Origin: Devosia sp.
GTDB lineage: Bacteria; Pseudomonadota; Alphaproteobacteria; Rhizobiales; Devosiaceae
Assembly (NCBI RefSeq): GCF_017744655.1
Contig: NZ_JAGIAW010000001.1
Span: 620,001-684,000, forward strand
Direction of reading: 5' to 3'
DNA: 64,000 nucleotides
The stretch's first letter is position 1; the number at the start of each line of letters is the position of its first letter. Of the stretch, positions 40,621 to 51,006 are shown piece after piece. Both the position numbers and the translations under genes were made by a program. The notes below the pieces were generated by a model. That model saw only the letters and a list, made by a program, of their open reading frames with translations, made no database searches and was not told the DNA's origin.

Positions 40621-43260
40621 ATGACCAGCGTAAACGATCTCCGTTCGAGCTTTGTCGATTACTTTGCCCGCAATGGCCATGAAGCCGTTGCGTCGAGCCC
40701 GCTCGTGCCGCGCAATGATCCGACGCTGATGTTCACCAATGCCGGCATGGTGCAGTTCAAGAACGTCTTTACCGGCGTCGAAAAACGTCCCTATTCGACC
40801 GCGACGACAGCCCAGAAGTGCGTCCGCGCCGGCGGCAAGCACAACGATCTTGACAATGTCGGCTTCACCGCGCGCCACCACACCTTCTTTGAAATGCTGG
40901 GCAATTTCTCGTTCGGCGACTATTTCAAGCCACAAGCGATCGAGCTGGCCTGGAACCTACTGACCAAGGATTGGGGCCTGCCGCGCGAAAAGCTGATGGT
41001 CACCGTCTATCAGGACGACGATGAGGCGCTTGAACTCTGGAAGAAAATTGCAGGCCTCTCCGAAGATCGCATTGTGCGGCTCGGTGCCAAGTCCAACTTC
41101 TGGCAGATGGGCGATACAGGTCCCTGCGGTCCGTGCTCGGAAATCTTCTATGACCACGGCGACAAGGTCTGGGGCGGTCCTCCGGGTTCGCCGGATGAAG
41201 ATGGCGATCGGTGGATCGAAATCTGGAACCTCGTCTTCATGCAGTTCGAACAGCATGCCGATGGTTCGCGCACCGGCTTACCGCGTCCGTCCATCGATAC
41301 CGGCATGGGTCTCGAACGCGTCGCTGCCGTCATGCAGGGGGTCCACGACAACTATGACATTGACCTCTTCAAGGCGCTGATCTCGGCCGCCGCCAACGCA
41401 ACTAATGCCGATATCAACGGCCCCGGCAATCGCAGCCTCCGCGTTATCGCCGATCACCTGCGTTCGATGAGCTTCCTCATCGCCGAAGGCGTGCTGCCGT
41501 CCAACGAAGGCCGCGGCTACGTGCTCCGCCGCATCATGCGCCGTGCCATGCGCCACGCGACCCTGCTCGGTGCCAGCGAGCCGACGATCTACAAGCTGGT
41601 GCCGACCCTCGTGCGGGAAATGGGCCAGGCCTATCCTGAACTGAGCCGTGGCGAAGCCATGATCGCCGAAACCGTTCGCCTCGAAGAAGGTCGGTTCCTC
41701 AAGACGCTCGGCCGTGGCCTCCAGATCCTCGAAGCTGAAACCGCAGGCCTCGGCGAAGGCGACGTGCTCAATGGCGCCGCTGCTTTCAAGCTCTATGACA
41801 CCTACGGCTTCCCGCTCGATCTGACGCAGGATGCCCTGCGTAACCGCAACATCACTGTCGACCAGGCCGGCTTCGACGCCGCCATGGCCCAGCAGAAGGC
41901 CGAAGCCCGCAAGAACTGGGCTGGTTCGGGTGAAGCTGCCACCGACACGGTGTGGTATGGCCTTGCTGATAAACTCGGCCCGACCGAATTCCTCGGTTAC
42001 GAAACCGAGACCGCTGAAGGCGAGATCAAGGCTCTGCTTATCGATGGCGCTGAAGTCGGCTCGATTCATGCCGGCCAGGAAGGCGTCGTCGTCGTCAACC
42101 AGACCCCGTTCTATGGCGAAAGCGGCGGCCAGGTCGGCGACTCCGGCCACATCAAGGGCGAAGGCTTTGCCGCCGATGTTCTAGACACCGGCAAGCACCA
42201 TGGCGTTTTCAGCCATAAGGTGAAGGTCACAGAAGGTACGCTTAGGGTTGGTCAGGCTGTCGAACTCATCGTCGACCACGAGCGCCGCTCCTCGATCCGC
42301 TCGAACCACTCGGCAACCCACCTGTTGCACGAAGCGCTGCGCCTCGTGCTCGGCGACCACGTCGCCCAGAAGGGCTCGATGGTGTCGTCTGATCGCCTGC
42401 GCTTCGACTTTGTGCATACCAAGCCGATGACCCCGCAGGAAATCGCCGAAGTCGAAGACATCGCCAACGAGATCATCCTGCAGAACACTTCCGTCGAGAC
42501 CCGCCTGATGGGTGTCGAGGAAGCCAAGGAATCAGGCGCCCGCGCGCTGTTCGGCGAAAAGTACGGCGATGAAGTCCGCGTCGTTTCCATGGGCTTGCCC
42601 ACCGGCAATGGCCTCGGCTGGTCCGTCGAACTCTGCGGCGGCACCCATGTGCGTCGCACTGGCGATATCGGCCTTGTCTCCATCGTCACCGAAACCGCCT
42701 CCGCTGCCGGCGTCCGCCGCATCGAAGCCCTGACAGGTAAGGCCGCACGTCATCGCGGCAATACCAACGTCAACATCGTTTCCTCGGCTGCGGGCCTCCT
42801 GCGCTCTGGCACTCATGAAGTGCTCGACCGTATCGAAGCGCTGCAGAACCAGCTCAAGAGCGCCGAAAAGGCCCTCAGCGACGCCCGACAGAAGCTCGCC
42901 CTCGGCGGCAGCGGGGAAGGCGGCAATGCCACCGAAACCGTCAACGGTGTCACTTTCGTCGGCCGCGTCGTCGAAGGTGTCGCTGCCAAGGACATCAAGA
43001 CCGTCGTCGATGCCGAAAAGAAGCGCATCGGTTCGGGCGTCGTCGTCATCGTTCTGAAGGGCGAAGACGGCAAGGGCACCGTGGCCATCGGCGTCACCGA
43101 CGATCTCACCGGCAAATATGCCGCCGGCACGCTGATCAAGTCGGCGACCGCCGCGCTTGGCGGTCAGGGCGGCGGCGGCCGTCCCGATATGGCCCAGGGT
43201 GGCGGGCCGGATGCCAGCAAGGCCGACGATGCTGTCGCGGCGATCCGCGCGCTGATCTAG
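40621..43260 (+). CDS. alaS: Alanine-tRNA ligase
   Basis: Charges tRNA-Ala. 879 residues with the full class II synthetase architecture: N-terminal [20 protein letters not shown] and [12 protein letters not shown], motif [14 protein letters not shown], the editing domain with [13 protein letters not shown] and the zinc motif [13 protein letters not shown], and the C-terminal DHHA1/C-Ala domain. ATG at 40621, right after a TTG that could be an alternative start. Single gene followed by a terminator. Confidence 0.98.
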   Translation: MTSVNDLRSSFVDYFARNGHEAVASSPLVPRNDPTLMFTNAGMVQFKNVFTGVEKRPYSTATTAQKCVRAGGKHNDLDNVGFTARHHTFFEMLGNFSFGDYFKPQAIELAWNLLTKDWGLPREKLMVTVYQDDDEALELWKKIAGLSEDRIVRLGAKSNFWQMGDTGPCGPCSEIFYDHGDKVWGGPPGSPDEDGDRWIEIWNLVFMQFEQHADGSRTGLPRPSIDTGMGLERVAAVMQGVHDNYDIDLFKALISAAANATNADINGPGNRSLRVIADHLRSMSFLIAEGVLPSNEGRGYVLRRIMRRAMRHATLLGASEPTIYKLVPTLVREMGQAYPELSRGEAMIAETVRLEEGRFLKTLGRGLQILEAETAGLGEGDVLNGAAAFKLYDTYGFPLDLTQDALRNRNITVDQAGFDAAMAQQKAEARKNWAGSGEAATDTVWYGLADKLGPTEFLGYETETAEGEIKALLIDGAEVGSIHAGQEGVVVVNQTPFYGESGGQVGDSGHIKGEGFAADVLDTGKHHGVFSHKVKVTEGTLRVGQAVELIVDHERRSSIRSNHSATHLLHEALRLVLGDHVAQKGSMVSSDRLRFDFVHTKPMTPQEIAEVEDIANEIILQNTSVETRLMGVEEAKESGARALFGEKYGDEVRVVSMGLPTGNGLGWSVELCGGTHVRRTGDIGLVSIVTETASAAGVRRIEALTGKAARHRGNTNVNIVSSAAGLLRSGTHEVLDRIEALQNQLKSAEKALSDARQKLALGGSGEGGNATETVNGVTFVGRVVEGVAAKDIKTVVDAEKKRIGSGVVVIVLKGEDGKGTVAIGVTDDLTGKYAAGTLIKSATAALGGQGGGGRPDMAQGGGPDASKADDAVAAIRALI

Positions 43261-43290
43261 TCGGCCAAAATCCATGTTCGGATAGTGCAA

Positions 43291-43320
43291 GCCGCGGCCC
43301 CGCCGCGGCTTTCGCTTTTT
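43291..43320 (+). terminator. alaS terminator
   Basis: GCCGCGG-ccccg-CCGCGGC followed by TTTCGCTTTTT, 30 bases after the stop. Confidence 0.8.
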
Positions 43321-43370
43321 GGGCTTAGCGTTATGCTCGATGCTAACAGTCTGCTAGCACGGACGCGACG

Positions 43371-44255
43371 CTACTCGCCGATACGGAAGAAGAAGACACG
43401 CGGCTTCCAGCGGATCGGCCGTTTCTCGCTGAGCACGTTCATGAGCCCCGCACCGACCACGACCAGCATGCCGACAATGGCCACCCAATCGGGATATTCG
43501 CCAAAGAACAGGGCGCCGAACAGGATCGCCCAGATCAACTGGCTATATTGCACCGGCGCGATGAGATTGGCCGGTGTCTGCTTGCTCGCCTGGATCAGCA
43601 ACAGGCCACCGACGCCGCCCAGAAGCCCGATGCTGAGCAGCACGACCAATTGTTCCAGCGAGGGGATGACGAAGGTCGGGATCATCAGTATCGCATTGAA
43701 AATGCCCGAATAAAGCACCTGCAAGCCGACGAGGCTTACCCTGCGCTCCTTCTGCGCCACATGGCGGAGCACGGTCGTCGTGACCGCGCCGAGGCAGGCG
43801 GCGACCATCATCACATAGTGCCCAAGCTCCAGCTCGCGCAGGCCGGGCCGGATCACCAGCACCACGCCCAAAAAGCTGATGAACAGCAACACCCAGCGAT
43901 GCACGGCCACGAATTCGCGCAGGAGCAGCACAGAGAGCAGCGTCACGAACAAAGGCGTCGTAAAACCAATGGCATAGACGTCGGCAAAGGGAATGTGGGT
44001 GAAGGCGAACATCACGCAGGCGGTGCCGGTGATTGCCGTCGCGCAGCGCAGATGTACCAGATAGGGATGATGCAACTTGTAGATGTCGCGCCAGCGCTCG
44101 CCGCGCTTGGTCAACATCGCCGGAATGATCGAAAAGCTCGTGGTGAAGAAGGCGATCTCGAAGACCGACATGGCCGGACCAGTCGCCTTGATGAGAGCAT
44201 CGGCTACGGAAAAGCTGGCATAGGCCAAAAAGGCCAGAATGACGCCGACGGGCAT
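43371..44255 (-). CDS. DMT (EamA/RhaT) superfamily transporter
   Basis: Ten-helix inner-membrane exporter of 294 residues, two EamA units (about 5-140 and 150-285). Seen: LAYASFSVADALIKATGPAM, HIPFADVYAIGFTTPLFV, and in the second half PVQYSQLIWAILFGALFFGE. Substrate unknown; relatives export amino acids or metabolites. The start is uncertain: ATGs at 44312 and 44333 would add 19 or 26 residues before the first helix. Confidence 0.88.
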   Translation of the reverse strand: MPVGVILAFLAYASFSVADALIKATGPAMSVFEIAFFTTSFSIIPAMLTKRGERWRDIYKLHHPYLVHLRCATAITGTACVMFAFTHIPFADVYAIGFTTPLFVTLLSVLLLREFVAVHRWVLLFISFLGVVLVIRPGLRELELGHYVMMVAACLGAVTTTVLRHVAQKERRVSLVGLQVLYSGIFNAILMIPTFVIPSLEQLVVLLSIGLLGGVGGLLLIQASKQTPANLIAPVQYSQLIWAILFGALFFGEYPDWVAIVGMLVVVGAGLMNVLSEKRPIRWKPRVFFFRIGE

Positions 44256-44346
44256 CGCGGTACCACGAAAGTCAGAAAGGGAGGATTCGGGCGGGAATGG
44301 CGCTAACATACAAGCCATTTCCCCCGCCGTCATGACAAAAGCTGCG

Positions 44347-45333
44347 CTAATCGACCCAGATGCCGCGCCCCAGCGCCGGGCCGATCACTTCGATGCGGTT
44401 GGTCCACACGTAGCCGGAGAAATCCCCGGGTACCTGTTCCAGTGTTACGATGTCATCGATGCCGGCCGTGCCGGGATCGCCGGCGCCATAAGGCCCGAGC
44501 AGGATGACTTCGCTGCCGGCATCCCCAAGCCGGGTGAGAAGGAGATTTGGCCAGCCCCAGAGGAAGGGGGCGACATTGATGGGAATCATCACCTGTGTGT
44601 TTCTGCACGCTTCCGGCATCACGCCGACCCAGCCGAGAAGTTCGTATTGTACCAGGCAATCGACGAGGCCGCGCCGCGACCAGACGTGGAGGCCGTTGAT
44701 CAGCGCGGCGGCGCGATAGGTGGGCTCGTCGCCGCCATAGGCGCCCCAGACGGCGCTGCGCCATTCGGGATTGTCCGTAAGTAAATCTGCGAGCATGTCG
44801 CCTTCGCGCGCCTCGCGGCTTTTGAAGTTGATGAGGAATTCCTTGCGTGGAAAAGCCGAAAAAACCTCTTTTAATTCAGGCATTTGGCCTGTCGCTTTGC
44901 CGCGAAATGGATAGGTGGCGCCACTGTCAGCGGTATAGCCATAGCCGATGTCGAGCGCCTTGAGTTCGGCCATGCTGTGGCTGCGGGTTTCGCCTGATCC
45001 TTCGGTGCGGCAATCGACCGTCCAGTCATGCATTACAGCGAACTGGCCGTCGGTTGTGGGGTGCACGTCGAGTTCGACGACATCGGCTCCGGCGGTGAAG
45101 GCCGATTCCATGGAAGCTATTGTATTTTCGAGGTAATCGTGGCGTGGCGGGTCGATAAGCTCGGCGGTACAGGTGTCATTTTCCAAGCCCAAGCGCTCGA
45201 AAGTCTGGTGCACGCCGCGATGGGCAATGAGCCGCAGGCCGTCCCCCTCCGGCATCGGCACGCGCCAACTGGCGTTGAACACATAGACCCCGGCGATCAG
45301 CACCACCGGCAGCAGCAGCCACCTTCTCTTCAC
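44347..45333 (-). CDS. Glycerophosphodiester phosphodiesterase family protein
   Basis: A 328-residue GDPD with an N-terminal membrane anchor or uncleaved signal (RRWLLLPVVLIAGVYVF). Catalytic motifs present: AHRGVHQ, ENTIASMESAFTAGADVVEL with DVHPTTDG, and VMHDWTVD. It likely hydrolyses glycerophosphodiesters at the periplasmic side to glycerol-3-phosphate and an alcohol. The GTG at 45333 follows GGGGGAGA; a longer reading is possible. Convergence with the DMT gene is absent: both run on minus. Confidence 0.88.
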   Translation of the reverse strand: MKRRWLLLPVVLIAGVYVFNASWRVPMPEGDGLRLIAHRGVHQTFERLGLENDTCTAELIDPPRHDYLENTIASMESAFTAGADVVELDVHPTTDGQFAVMHDWTVDCRTEGSGETRSHSMAELKALDIGYGYTADSGATYPFRGKATGQMPELKEVFSAFPRKEFLINFKSREAREGDMLADLLTDNPEWRSAVWGAYGGDEPTYRAAALINGLHVWSRRGLVDCLVQYELLGWVGVMPEACRNTQVMIPINVAPFLWGWPNLLLTRLGDAGSEVILLGPYGAGDPGTAGIDDIVTLEQVPGDFSGYVWTNRIEVIGPALGRGIWVD

Positions 45334-45503
45334 GAATCTGTCTCCCCCAAGATGCGGGATGCACGACACGGGCAAACTCTGGCAGGATTGCGTCCGAAGC
45401 TGCCGCCTGCGGCCATGAACGTCGCGTTCATTCCTGCTTCAGGCGCGAAGAGGCTAGCTAGGTTCGCGCGGCCCGAGGGCTGCAGTGTTGGAGGGCTATC
45501 ACT

Positions 45504-47192
45504 ATGCAGTTCTGGAAGAAATTTGCCTTGGGGGCGGTCGCGGCCGTCGGCCTCGCCATGCCGGCCGCGGCGGCGGAGCGCGCCGTCATTGTGCTCGATG
45601 GGTCAGGCTCGATGTGGGCGCAGATCGACGGCAAGGCGCGCATTACCATTGCGCGCGAAACCCTGTCCTCGGTTCTGGCCGATTTGCCGGAGGATCTCGA
45701 ACTCGGTTTCATGACCTATGGCCACCGGGAAAAAGGCAATTGCGGCGATATCGAAATGCTGGTCGAGCCGGCGGCCGGCACTGGTCCTGCCATTGCCGCA
45801 GCTGCCGACGGCATCAATCCCAAGGGCATGACGCCGATTTCCGACGCAGTGCGTCTTGCGGCGGAAGACCTGCGGTTTACCGAGGAAAAGGCGACCGTGA
45901 TCCTGATCACCGATGGCCTTGAAACCTGCGAGGTCGATCCGTGCCAATTGGCGACCGAGCTCGAAGGGCAGGGGATCGACTTCACCACCCACGTCCTTGG
46001 CTTTGGCCTTTCGGATGAAGAGGGCCAGCAGGTCGCGTGCCTCGCTGAAAATACCGGCGGGCAGTATCTCTCGGCTGCCGATGGCGCAGGCCTTGTCGAT
46101 GCGCTGACAAAGACCGTGGCACAGGTGGTGCAGGCGGAGCCGGTGCCGGAGCCGGCACCGGAACCTGAGCCGACACCGGTGCTAGAGCACAATTTCGCGC
46201 CGACGGCTTCGCTCTCCGAAGGCGGTCCGGATATCGGTGATGGCGGCCCGCTTAACCTGACTTGGCAGTGGTTCAAGGTGAATGCCGATGGCAGCAAGGG
46301 CGAATGGGTCGGTACGGACTATTATGCCCGCTTCAAAGGCACGCTCGAACCAGGCGACTACATCGTAACGGCCGAATACGATTATGCGATTGCCGAGCAG
46401 CCGGTGACCATCGTCGCTGATAAGGTCACCGAGACCCACTTCGTCCTCAACGCAGCTATCTTCAAGCTGCATCCGCGTTCGAGCGAAGGCGCCGACATCA
46501 ATTCGGAGGCTTCGATCGAAATCCGTCACGACGGGGAATATGTCACCACCCAGTATGGCGACAAGATTCTGGTTCTACCGGCCGGCAACCTCGAATTCGA
46601 CGTCAAGATCGGGGAGGCCATGGTGACCAAGGCTTATGCGGCCAAGGCGGGCGAAACCATCGAGGAAGATGTTATCGTCGGTACCGGTCTTGCCTTCTTC
46701 AAGACGGAGTATGCTCCGGGCGTGAAGGTCGAGGACGATATCTTCATGGAAATCTTCGAGGCCAAGGTCGCGCTCGATGGTACCCGCAAGTCGATCGCCT
46801 ATGGCTATAACGGCGAGCAGGATTTCGAGCTGCCGCCGGGCGACTATGTGATGGACTACAAGCTCGACGGCACGAACGGACAGATCCCGTTCAGCGTGAC
46901 CACGGGCGAACGCACCGACATCGCGGTCTTGCTCGATGCCGGCGTGCTCGCCGTCAACACGCCGACGGATGACTATGTCGAAATCCGCAGCCCGACTAAG
47001 GACATCGCGGGCAACGTCAAATCGTTCGATTATGGGTACGGCCCGAATGTGCAGACTACGCTGAAGGCTGGCGACTACATCGTCTTCACCTCTAAGGGCG
47101 AGACGGAGAGCGAAACGCCGGTGACCATCAAGGCAGGTGAACGCTTCGAGCTGACCATCGAAGCCGCAGCCGAGGGCGGCAAGAAGAAGTAA
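45504..47192 (+). CDS. Secreted von Willebrand factor A domain protein
   Basis: A 562-residue protein with a signal peptide (VAAVGLAMPAAA-AE). Residues about 25-205 form a vWA domain with an intact metal-dependent adhesion site: DGSGSMW, KGMTPIS and ITDGLETC. A Pro/Glu-rich linker (VPEPAPEPEPTPV) leads to a C-terminal half with repeated beta-type units (PGDYIVTAEYDYA, PPGDYVMDYKLDG, KAGDYIVFTSKG). Likely a periplasmic or surface adhesion/scaffold protein. No MoxR-type ATPase or other vWA partner is nearby. GGAGGG precedes the ATG. Confidence 0.88.
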   Translation: MQFWKKFALGAVAAVGLAMPAAAAERAVIVLDGSGSMWAQIDGKARITIARETLSSVLADLPEDLELGFMTYGHREKGNCGDIEMLVEPAAGTGPAIAAAADGINPKGMTPISDAVRLAAEDLRFTEEKATVILITDGLETCEVDPCQLATELEGQGIDFTTHVLGFGLSDEEGQQVACLAENTGGQYLSAADGAGLVDALTKTVAQVVQAEPVPEPAPEPEPTPVLEHNFAPTASLSEGGPDIGDGGPLNLTWQWFKVNADGSKGEWVGTDYYARFKGTLEPGDYIVTAEYDYAIAEQPVTIVADKVTETHFVLNAAIFKLHPRSSEGADINSEASIEIRHDGEYVTTQYGDKILVLPAGNLEFDVKIGEAMVTKAYAAKAGETIEEDVIVGTGLAFFKTEYAPGVKVEDDIFMEIFEAKVALDGTRKSIAYGYNGEQDFELPPGDYVMDYKLDGTNGQIPFSVTTGERTDIAVLLDAGVLAVNTPTDDYVEIRSPTKDIAGNVKSFDYGYGPNVQTTLKAGDYIVFTSKGETESETPVTIKAGERFELTIEAAAEGGKKK

Positions 47193-47210
47193 GCCATTCG
47201 CACGACAAAC

Positions 47211-47240
47211 AAAAAGGCCGGGTCGCAAGACCCGGCCTTC
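47211..47240. terminator. Shared terminator between vWA gene and icd
   Basis: AAGGCCGGGTC-gcaa-GACCCGGCCTT with an A-run on the left, giving TTTTTGTTTG on the minus strand. Best for icd; it can also serve the plus-strand gene. Confidence 0.8.
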
Positions 47241-47262
47241 ATCATTCGAGAAGCGATTTGGC

Positions 47263-48474
47263 TTACGCCATGGCCTTCTGCAGGTTCTGGTCGATGGCGT
47301 CGAGGAAGCCCAGGGTCGACAGCCACGGCTGATCCGGACCGACGAGCAGGGAAAGATCCTTGGTCATCTTGCCTTCTTCGATCGTATCGACGGTGACCTT
47401 TTCGAGCGTTGCGGCGAACTTGGCCAGTTCGGCATTGTCGTCGAGCTTGGCGCGGTGTGCGAGGCCACGGGTCCAGGCGAAGATCGAGGCGGTCGAGTTC
47501 GTCGAGGTTTCCTTGCCCTGCTGGTGCTGGCGGTAGTGACGGGTCACGGTGCCGTGGGCTGCTTCGGCTTCGACAATCTTGCCATCGGGCGTTGCCAGAA
47601 CCGAGGTCATGAGGCCAAGCGAGCCAAAGCCCTGAGCCACGATGTCGGACTGCACGTCGCCGTCATAGTTCTTGCAAGCCCAGACATAGCCGCCGGACCA
47701 TTTCAGGGCCGAGGCCACCATGTCGTCGATCAGGCGGTGTTCGTACCAAATCTTCTTGGCTTCGAACTGCTCCTTGAATTCCTTCTCGTAGATCTCCTGG
47801 AAGATATCCTTGAAGCGGCCGTCATAGGCCTTGAGAATGGTGTTCTTGGTCGAGAGATACACCGGCACGCCGCGGGCGAGGCCATAGTTGAAGCTCGAAT
47901 AGGCGAAATCGCGGATCGAGTCGTCGAGGTTGTACATGGCCATGGCAACACCGGCGCCCGGGGCCTGGAACACTTCGTGCTCGATGACCGTGCCGTCTTC
48001 GCCGGCAAACTTGATGGTCAGCTTGCCCTTGCCGGGGAAGGTAAAATCGGTCGCGCGGTACTGGTCACCAAAAGCGTGGCGGCCGACGATGATCGGCTGG
48101 GTCCAGCCGGGAACGAGCCGCGGCACGTTCTTGCAGATGATAGGTTCGCGGAAGATCACGCCGCCGAGAATGTTGCGGATGGTGCCGTTGGGCGACTTCC
48201 ACATCTTCTTGAGGCCGAATTCTTCGACGCGCTGCTCATCGGGCGTGATGGTGGCGCACTTGATGCCGACGCCGTATTCGCGAATGGCATTGGCCGAATC
48301 CACGGTCACCTGGTCATTGGTGGCGTCGCGGTTCTGGATCGACAGGTCGTAATACTTGATGTCGAGATCGAGGTAGGGATGGATCAGCTTGTCCTTGATC
48401 GCCTGCCAGATGATGCGGGTCATTTCATCGCCGTCGAGGTCCACCACCGGGTTGGCGACTTTGATCTTGCTCAT
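47263..48474 (-). CDS. icd: NADP-dependent isocitrate dehydrogenase
   Basis: TCA-cycle enzyme that oxidises isocitrate to 2-oxoglutarate with NADP. 403 residues of the homodimeric, eukaryote-like type: [16 protein letters not shown], the substrate loop [47 protein letters not shown], and the cofactor segment [19 protein letters not shown] lies before the start. Monocistronic. Confidence 0.97.
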   Translation of the reverse strand: MSKIKVANPVVDLDGDEMTRIIWQAIKDKLIHPYLDLDIKYYDLSIQNRDATNDQVTVDSANAIREYGVGIKCATITPDEQRVEEFGLKKMWKSPNGTIRNILGGVIFREPIICKNVPRLVPGWTQPIIVGRHAFGDQYRATDFTFPGKGKLTIKFAGEDGTVIEHEVFQAPGAGVAMAMYNLDDSIRDFAYSSFNYGLARGVPVYLSTKNTILKAYDGRFKDIFQEIYEKEFKEQFEAKKIWYEHRLIDDMVASALKWSGGYVWACKNYDGDVQSDIVAQGFGSLGLMTSVLATPDGKIVEAEAAHGTVTRHYRQHQQGKETSTNSTASIFAWTRGLAHRAKLDDNAELAKFAATLEKVTVDTIEEGKMTKDLSLLVGPDQPWLSTLGFLDAIDQNLQKAMA

Positions 48475-48593
48475 CGGATAACTCCCTAAAATTCCTTCGT
48501 CTGGCCCCTCGGCCGGTTTCGGCTGCCCCTATAGCATCACCCACGAAAAGCGCAAAGACGGGTCGGGCAAGGGGGCATGCCCGCTCGGTGCCT

Positions 48594-48929
48594 CTATTTT
48601 TGCGGGAGAGTCTGGACGAAATGCAGGCAGCGCTGCAGCCATTCGCGGAGGTCATCGTCGTCCTCGAGCGCATCGCCCGCTACCACCACGAAACCGCCCA
48701 TGCTGCGCCCTCCCATATCCATGATACCGGCGCCGGGCAGGGCGAGTGCCTCTTCCATGCCGTCCTTGCCGACGCGGGCCAGCATGCTGCCATCCCTAAG
48801 GGGCGCCACCAGCATATTGCCCTGATACATGAAGGCGATACCGCCAAACATTTTCTTCTCCAGGCAATGCACGCGGGCCGGCAACACCGCCCGGATGCGT
48901 TCCGCCAGATCGTCCGTCGCCATGCTCAT
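48594..48929 (-). CDS. TfoX N-terminal domain protein
   Basis: A 111-residue protein with the TfoX/Sxy N-terminal fold: KKMFGGIAFMYQGNMLVAPL, then ARVGKDGMEEALALPG. The C-terminal TfoX domain of competence regulators is missing, as in most alphaproteobacterial members, so a competence role is not implied. Its start overlaps the stop of the GFA gene (ATGA), so the two are translationally coupled. Confidence 0.88.
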   Translation of the reverse strand: MSMATDDLAERIRAVLPARVHCLEKKMFGGIAFMYQGNMLVAPLRDGSMLARVGKDGMEEALALPGAGIMDMGGRSMGGFVVVAGDALEDDDDLREWLQRCLHFVQTLPQK

Positions 48930-49369
48930 GCTTGTCCGTCCTGTCGATAGGTCTCGTGCCAGGGCAGGTGGTCGGCCACCAGGTCCCAGTGCTGGTAGCT
49001 GCGCGAAAAGATCAATTGATTGGGTTTGAACCAGGCATTGTCGCCGGCAAAAACGCCCACGGGCACGATGCGCAGGGCAGGTGCCCGCGAGCTCTGCGCA
49101 AAGACTGTGGTGCCGCATTCGGGGCAGAAATGGCGCGTGAAGGTCGCGCCCGACTCGGCCGGCCGGGAAAAGGCCTTGGTCGCGCCGACAATCCGCAGCG
49201 ATTCCGCATGAAACAGGACGACCGACGAGTGGCCGGCGCCCGTGGCGCGCTGGCAGTTCTCGCAGGAGCAGTGGAACATGGATACGACGCGACCATGCAC
49301 GTGGAGTACGATGGCTCCGCAGTCGCAGCGGCCGCTCTGATTGAGTTCGTTCTTGGCTTGGCTGGTCAT
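48926..49369 (-). CDS. GFA family (CENP-V/formaldehyde-activating) protein
   Basis: A 147-residue zinc-binding protein: GRCDCGAI, the CSCENCQ motif, HFCPECGTTVF and FAGDNAWFKPNQLIFSRSYQ. GFA proteins bind glutathione or act in aldehyde detoxification, but most have no tested activity. Ribosome site before the ATG at 49369 is weak. Coupled to the downstream TfoX gene and divergent from a GNAT gene. Confidence 0.88.
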   Translation of the reverse strand: MTSQAKNELNQSGRCDCGAIVLHVHGRVVSMFHCSCENCQRATGAGHSSVVLFHAESLRIVGATKAFSRPAESGATFTRHFCPECGTTVFAQSSRAPALRIVPVGVFAGDNAWFKPNQLIFSRSYQHWDLVADHLPWHETYRQDGQA

Positions 49370-49459
49370 TTGTGGAGGCTCGCATGGGACCTCGAGCGCC
49401 GCAAGTCTTGCCAGAAGGCCCCTTGTCGAGGAAACTCCCGCGCCAAAACGGGGAGCCTC

Positions 49460-50023
49460 ATGGGATTTTATCCCGATCTGCCGATCACTACCAAACGCCT
49501 GACGCTTCGCCCGTTTACCCGCGGCGATGTCGATGCCGTCTTGGACTATCGCGGCCGCGAGGATGTGGCGCTTTATCTCTTCGATGCGCCCCTCAGCCGC
49601 GAAGAATGCGCGCTGGCCGTTCAACAACGCATCCTCCAGACCAGTTGGTCCGAGGAGGGCGACAAAATCGTCCTCGCAGTCGTCTTGAGTGAGTCTGATA
49701 CCCTGATCGGCGAATTGTCGTTGATCTGGCGCTCCGAGGACGCCAGGCAGGGCGAAATCGGCTGGATTTTTCATCCGGATCATCACGGACGGGGTTATGC
49801 GACGGAAGCCGCCGGCGCGCTCTTTGACCTAGGCTTTCAAGAGGCTGATCTGCATCGCATTTTTGCCCGTTGCGACGCCCGGAACGGCTCCTCGTGGCGG
49901 TTGATGGAGCGGTTGGGCATGCGGCGCGAGGCACATTTTCGCGAGCATGCGCTGTTCAAGGGTGGATGGGACGAGGAATTCGTCTATGCTGTGCTTAGTC
50001 GCGAATGGCGTAACGGCGGTTGA
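49460..50023 (+). CDS. GNAT acetyltransferase (RimJ-like), copy 1
   Basis: A 187-residue N-acetyltransferase: TTKRLTLRPFTRGDVDAVLD, the acetyl-CoA loop HHGRGYATEAAGALFDLGF and RIFARCDARN, with C-terminal LMERLGMRREAHFREHALFK. The start follows GGGGAGCCTC. Substrate unknown. It is related to the next gene; see that entry. Confidence 0.88.
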   Translation: MGFYPDLPITTKRLTLRPFTRGDVDAVLDYRGREDVALYLFDAPLSREECALAVQQRILQTSWSEEGDKIVLAVVLSESDTLIGELSLIWRSEDARQGEIGWIFHPDHHGRGYATEAAGALFDLGFQEADLHRIFARCDARNGSSWRLMERLGMRREAHFREHALFKGGWDEEFVYAVLSREWRNGG

Positions 50024-50213
50024 GCCACAGTCGATTTGTCGCGTTTTCCCTAGGTCAGTAGCGCCCGAGTCAGCCGATTGGCAGACCCGCGAAAGTCCTT
50101 GTTCCATCGCTTTTGAAGCGTAAATTTCATCAATGATGGCAGGAACTTCCGACCCGGCGTACCGTTGTCTGCGTAGAGCGTTCAATCAGCTTTACCGAGG
50201 GGCATTGGCCACC

Positions 50214-50810
50214 ATGACCGGACTCGAATTTCCACTAGCTACCGAACGTCTGCAATTGCGGCATTTTGAACGCGCCGATGTCGCGCTTGTCGGGCGCTAT
50301 CATATGCTGCCCGCGGTGCAGCGCTATCTCGTGCGGCCCACGCGCTATCAGGAAGATGTCGCCGCCGCCGTCGAAATCATGCGCGGCCAGGTCTGCCTGC
50401 AGCGTCCTGGCGATACGCTGACGCTTGCCATGCAGCGCAAGGGCGACAAGGCGGTGCTTGGTCACGTTTCCCTGCATTGGTCCGACGCCACGGCCGGGCA
50501 GGGCGAACTGCTGTTCGCCATCGACCCTGCCCATGCCGGCAATGGCTTTCTCACCGAGGCACTGACGGCGATGCTCGATCTCGCCTTCGGGCATTATCGT
50601 ATTCACCGCGTTTTCGTGCGGTGCGACGGGCGCAATCACCACTCGGCCAAGCTGATGCAGAAGCTTGGCATGCGGCTCGAGGCGCATTATCGCGAACATG
50701 CCCTGTTCCAGGGCGAATGGGATGAGGAATTGCATTTCGCCATCTTGGATCGCGAATGGCAGGCTTCGTCCAAGGTGCACCCGCTGCCGCTGCGCGAACG
50801 GGTCGCCTGA
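50214..50810 (+). CDS. GNAT acetyltransferase (RimJ-like), copy 2
   Basis: A 198-residue N-acetyltransferase with ATERLQLRHFERADVALVGR, HAGNGFLTEALTAMLDLAFG, RVFVRCDGRN and LMQKLGMRLEAHYREHALFQ. The C-terminal 50 residues closely parallel the preceding GNAT, so the pair arose by duplication and then diverged in the N-terminal half. Start ATG at 50214; the upstream in-frame ATG would add 27 residues. The 190 bases before it contain nothing recognisable. Confidence 0.85.
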   Translation: MTGLEFPLATERLQLRHFERADVALVGRYHMLPAVQRYLVRPTRYQEDVAAAVEIMRGQVCLQRPGDTLTLAMQRKGDKAVLGHVSLHWSDATAGQGELLFAIDPAHAGNGFLTEALTAMLDLAFGHYRIHRVFVRCDGRNHHSAKLMQKLGMRLEAHYREHALFQGEWDEELHFAILDREWQASSKVHPLPLRERVA

Positions 50811-50868
50811 GCTCACGCGCGCGTTATAATTATCGTGTTCTGACTTTCCCGCTATAGGGAGAAATCGC

Positions 50869-50903
50869 ATGGCTGGCCTGCATTTGTGCTGCAGGCCAGC
50901 CAT
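50869..50903 (+). terminator. Perfect 13-bp hairpin after GNAT copy 2
   Basis: ATGGCTGGCCTGC, 9-base loop, GCAGGCCAGCCAT, then TTTGG. The short T-run makes it an imperfect Rho-independent terminator. It is 58 bases after the GNAT stop and about 100 before the GGDEF gene. Confidence 0.5.
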
Positions 50904-51006
50904 TTGGTTGATCTATTGGCGCTGTGGCGCATTTTCGCAGGTGCCTGGTTCGAGGGGGCCGGGAACAGGCGGAGCGCCTCAGGTTAAGCGCGTCAATGGG
51001 CCCCTC

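Noticed and set aside
47455-48489. A 344-codon plus-strand frame opposite icd
   Set aside because: Shadow of icd; no domain.
48594-48929. TfoX domain gene as evidence for natural competence
   Set aside because: Only the N-terminal domain is present and no competence genes are nearby.
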